DNA of 7,711 nt from JABHVE01 sp047517625 (GTDB taxonomy: Bacteria > Pseudomonadota > Alphaproteobacteria > UBA2966 > CAIVPW01), in the NCBI GenBank assembly GCA_047517625.1, contig JAKZSO010000024.1, forward strand, positions 1-7,711. Reading direction: 5' to 3'. Below are positions 6,610 to 7,711 of the stretch, piece by piece. Position numbers and translations under genes: made by a program. The stretch's first letter is position 1. Each line of letters starts with the position of its first letter. The notes beneath the pieces are model-generated. The model worked only from the letters and a program-made list of their open reading frames with translations, ran no database searches and was not told where the DNA came from.

Positions 6610-6774
6610 CTAATCGGCGTTGTCCTCCATCGTTTTTTCCGGGTCCAAAGTAATTTGGAAGCCGTATGTTAGACCGCTCGGGTCGCACGCCGACAAGGCC
6701 GGAAAAACCACCAGCACCACGGCAAGCCGCAGAGCCGGGAGGCGGGAGAAAACGCTATTCCGCCGGCGCAGCAC
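6610..6774 (-). CDS. Small lipoprotein overlapping the NosR-type gene
   Basis: A 54-codon reverse-strand frame from GTG 6774 to TAG at 6612-6610. The predicted product has a basic lead (MLRRRNSVFSRLPALR), a hydrophobic core (LAVVLVVFPA) and a lipobox LSAC with Cys30, so it should be exported and lipidated. The mature part is only 25 residues: it begins CDPSGLTYGF and ends in an acidic EDNAD. Its start lies 20 bp inside the 3' end of the NosR-type gene, in a different frame, which suggests translational coupling; no clear ribosome binding site is seen. The bidirectional terminator follows its stop by 13 bp, placing it as the last gene of that transcript. I know of no named family for it. The case rests on the lipobox, position and terminator, since an open frame this short could occur by chance. 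Confidence 0.6.
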   Translation of the reverse strand: MLRRRNSVFSRLPALRLAVVLVVFPALSACDPSGLTYGFQITLDPEKTMEDNAD

Positions 6775-7711
6775 CGGGGATCAGCGGCCCGTCAGGCGCT
6801 GGACCGCTTAACTGGCCTGGCCGATTCGCCCCACCTGGCTTGCGTGATTCTTTGCGTTTGCGGCGCTGGATCAACGGCGGGCACTGGTGATCGTCATAGT
6901 ATGCTGCCTGGCAGTCCATGCATTGCAGACATTCGTTCATGTTGATTTTGCCAGAGGGCTCGATGGCGCCGATGGGGCATTCGCTTTCGCAGATCCGGCA
7001 CTGGGTGCCGCATGCCTGACGCCGCTTCAGCCATGTGAACATATGGAACCGGCCTAGCACGGCCAGGGTTCCGCCCAGGGGGCAAAGGATCCGGCAGTAG
7101 GCGCGTTCGACAAACAAACCGATGCTGAGGAGGCCGGCTGCATAAACCGCGAACTGCCAGTCACGCGCGAACTTGACGGTGATCGCGGTGCGGAACGGCT
7201 CAATTTCCGCATAGCTTTCGGCTGCTTCCACCGAAACGAAAACTGCACCAATCAAAAATATTGCCACCAGATATTTCACCACCCACAGGCGTTCCTGAAC
7301 GATGTGAGGAATCGTGATTTGGGGAATGCGGATCAGGCGCGCAATTCGATTCAGCAGTTCCTGGAACGCTCCGAACGGGCACAGCCAGCCACAGAACACA
7401 CCCCGGCCCAGGACGAACAGCGTCATCGCCACATAGATCGACAAAATGAAAATCAAAGGATCAAGAACGAAAGCTTCGATGCTGTCGTTGCCGAAGGGCG
7501 CCTGGATATAGGCCAGGATGTTAACAATGGAAAGCTGGGCGCCCGCGTACCAGCCAAGCCAACCCAGGGTAAAAGCCAACACACCGACCCGTACAAATTC
7601 GTAGACCCGGCGATGGCGGGCCAACACGTCCTGGAGCAAGAAAATGATGGTAACCACGATCAGCAGCAGCCCTAGGATGGCGATATCGACCCGCTTTTCC
7701 AGCCAGGTTTC
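6755..7711 (-). CDS. nosR: NosR/NirI-type iron-sulfur membrane protein, C-terminal part
   Basis: The frame enters from the right edge and gives 318 residues ending at TAG 6757-6755; the N-terminus is outside the window. It has five or so membrane segments and two CxxxCP sites on their cytoplasmic edges (Cys107/111 in FCGWLCPFG; Cys206/210 in YCRILCPLGG). A ferredoxin-like tail with two cysteine clusters follows (Cys234, 238, 241, 245 and Cys261, 264, 267, 277), fitting two 4Fe-4S clusters. DPLIFIL, GRGVFCGWLCPFGA and YDDHQCPPLIQRRKR are close to NosR, which feeds electrons to, or helps maintain, nitrous oxide reductase NosZ. NirI, its paralogue linked to nitrite reductase, has the same layout. 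Full NosR is about twice this length, with a periplasmic FMN domain at the N-terminus that cannot be seen here. nosZ usually follows nosR, but here a tiny lipoprotein and a terminator follow. Confidence 0.85.
   Translation of the reverse strand, partial: ETWLEKRVDIAILGLLLIVVTIIFLLQDVLARHRRVYEFVRVGVLAFTLGWLGWYAGAQLSIVNILAYIQAPFGNDSIEAFVLDPLIFILSIYVAMTLFVLGRGVFCGWLCPFGAFQELLNRIARLIRIPQITIPHIVQERLWVVKYLVAIFLIGAVFVSVEAAESYAEIEPFRTAITVKFARDWQFAVYAAGLLSIGLFVERAYCRILCPLGGTLAVLGRFHMFTWLKRRQACGTQCRICESECPIGAIEPSGKINMNECLQCMDCQAAYYDDHQCPPLIQRRKRKESRKPGGANRPGQLSGPAPDGPLIPGAAPAE

Noticed and set aside
6666..6890. Forward-strand open frame across the end of the NosR-type gene
   Set aside because: Low-complexity Pro, Gly and Arg product opposite two better supported reverse-strand frames.

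Overview
The window is GC-rich, densely coded chromosomal DNA from a bacterium, most likely an alphaproteobacterium of Rhodospirillales type. That placement is an inference from GC-rich codon use, common GTG/TTG starts and the gene families present (NosR-type iron-sulfur membrane protein, TusA, DUF952, Sel1-repeat protein, AGXT-type aminotransferase). No rRNA, tRNA, CRISPR array or insertion sequence was seen.

Layout from left to right. (1) The reverse strand carries most of an EntS-like MFS exporter whose 3' end lies outside the window. (2) Divergent from it, on the forward strand, is a lipoprotein gene that is readable only if one reading-frame shift is allowed at a run of five T. It is followed by a complete class V aminotransferase (alanine/serine-glyoxylate type) and, 44 bp further on, a secreted Sel1/TPR-like repeat protein. 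(3) Convergent with these is an orphan ParA-family ATPase on the reverse strand, with no ParB beside it. (4) Upstream of parA lies a set of nested inverted repeats, then a decayed fragment of a P-loop ATPase related to the AAA domain of adenylate-cyclase/LuxR-type regulators. (5) Reverse-strand genes for a TusA-like sulfur carrier and a DUF952 protein form a likely two-gene unit. (6) A forward-strand gene of unknown function has a strong ribosome binding site and a factor-independent terminator. (7) The right edge holds the membrane and ferredoxin-like C-terminal half of a NosR/NirI-type protein on the reverse strand. Overlapping its 3' end is a 54-codon lipoprotein gene that is easily missed. 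The terminator between units 6 and 7 looks bidirectional and closes both.

Functional links are modest. The NosR-type protein suggests nitrous oxide reduction or denitrification, but no nosZ follows it here. The exporter, glyoxylate aminotransferase, Sel1 protein and ParA have no evident shared pathway. The points most worth checking are the tiny lipoprotein coupled to the NosR-type gene, the frameshifted lipoprotein, and the inverted repeats upstream of parA.
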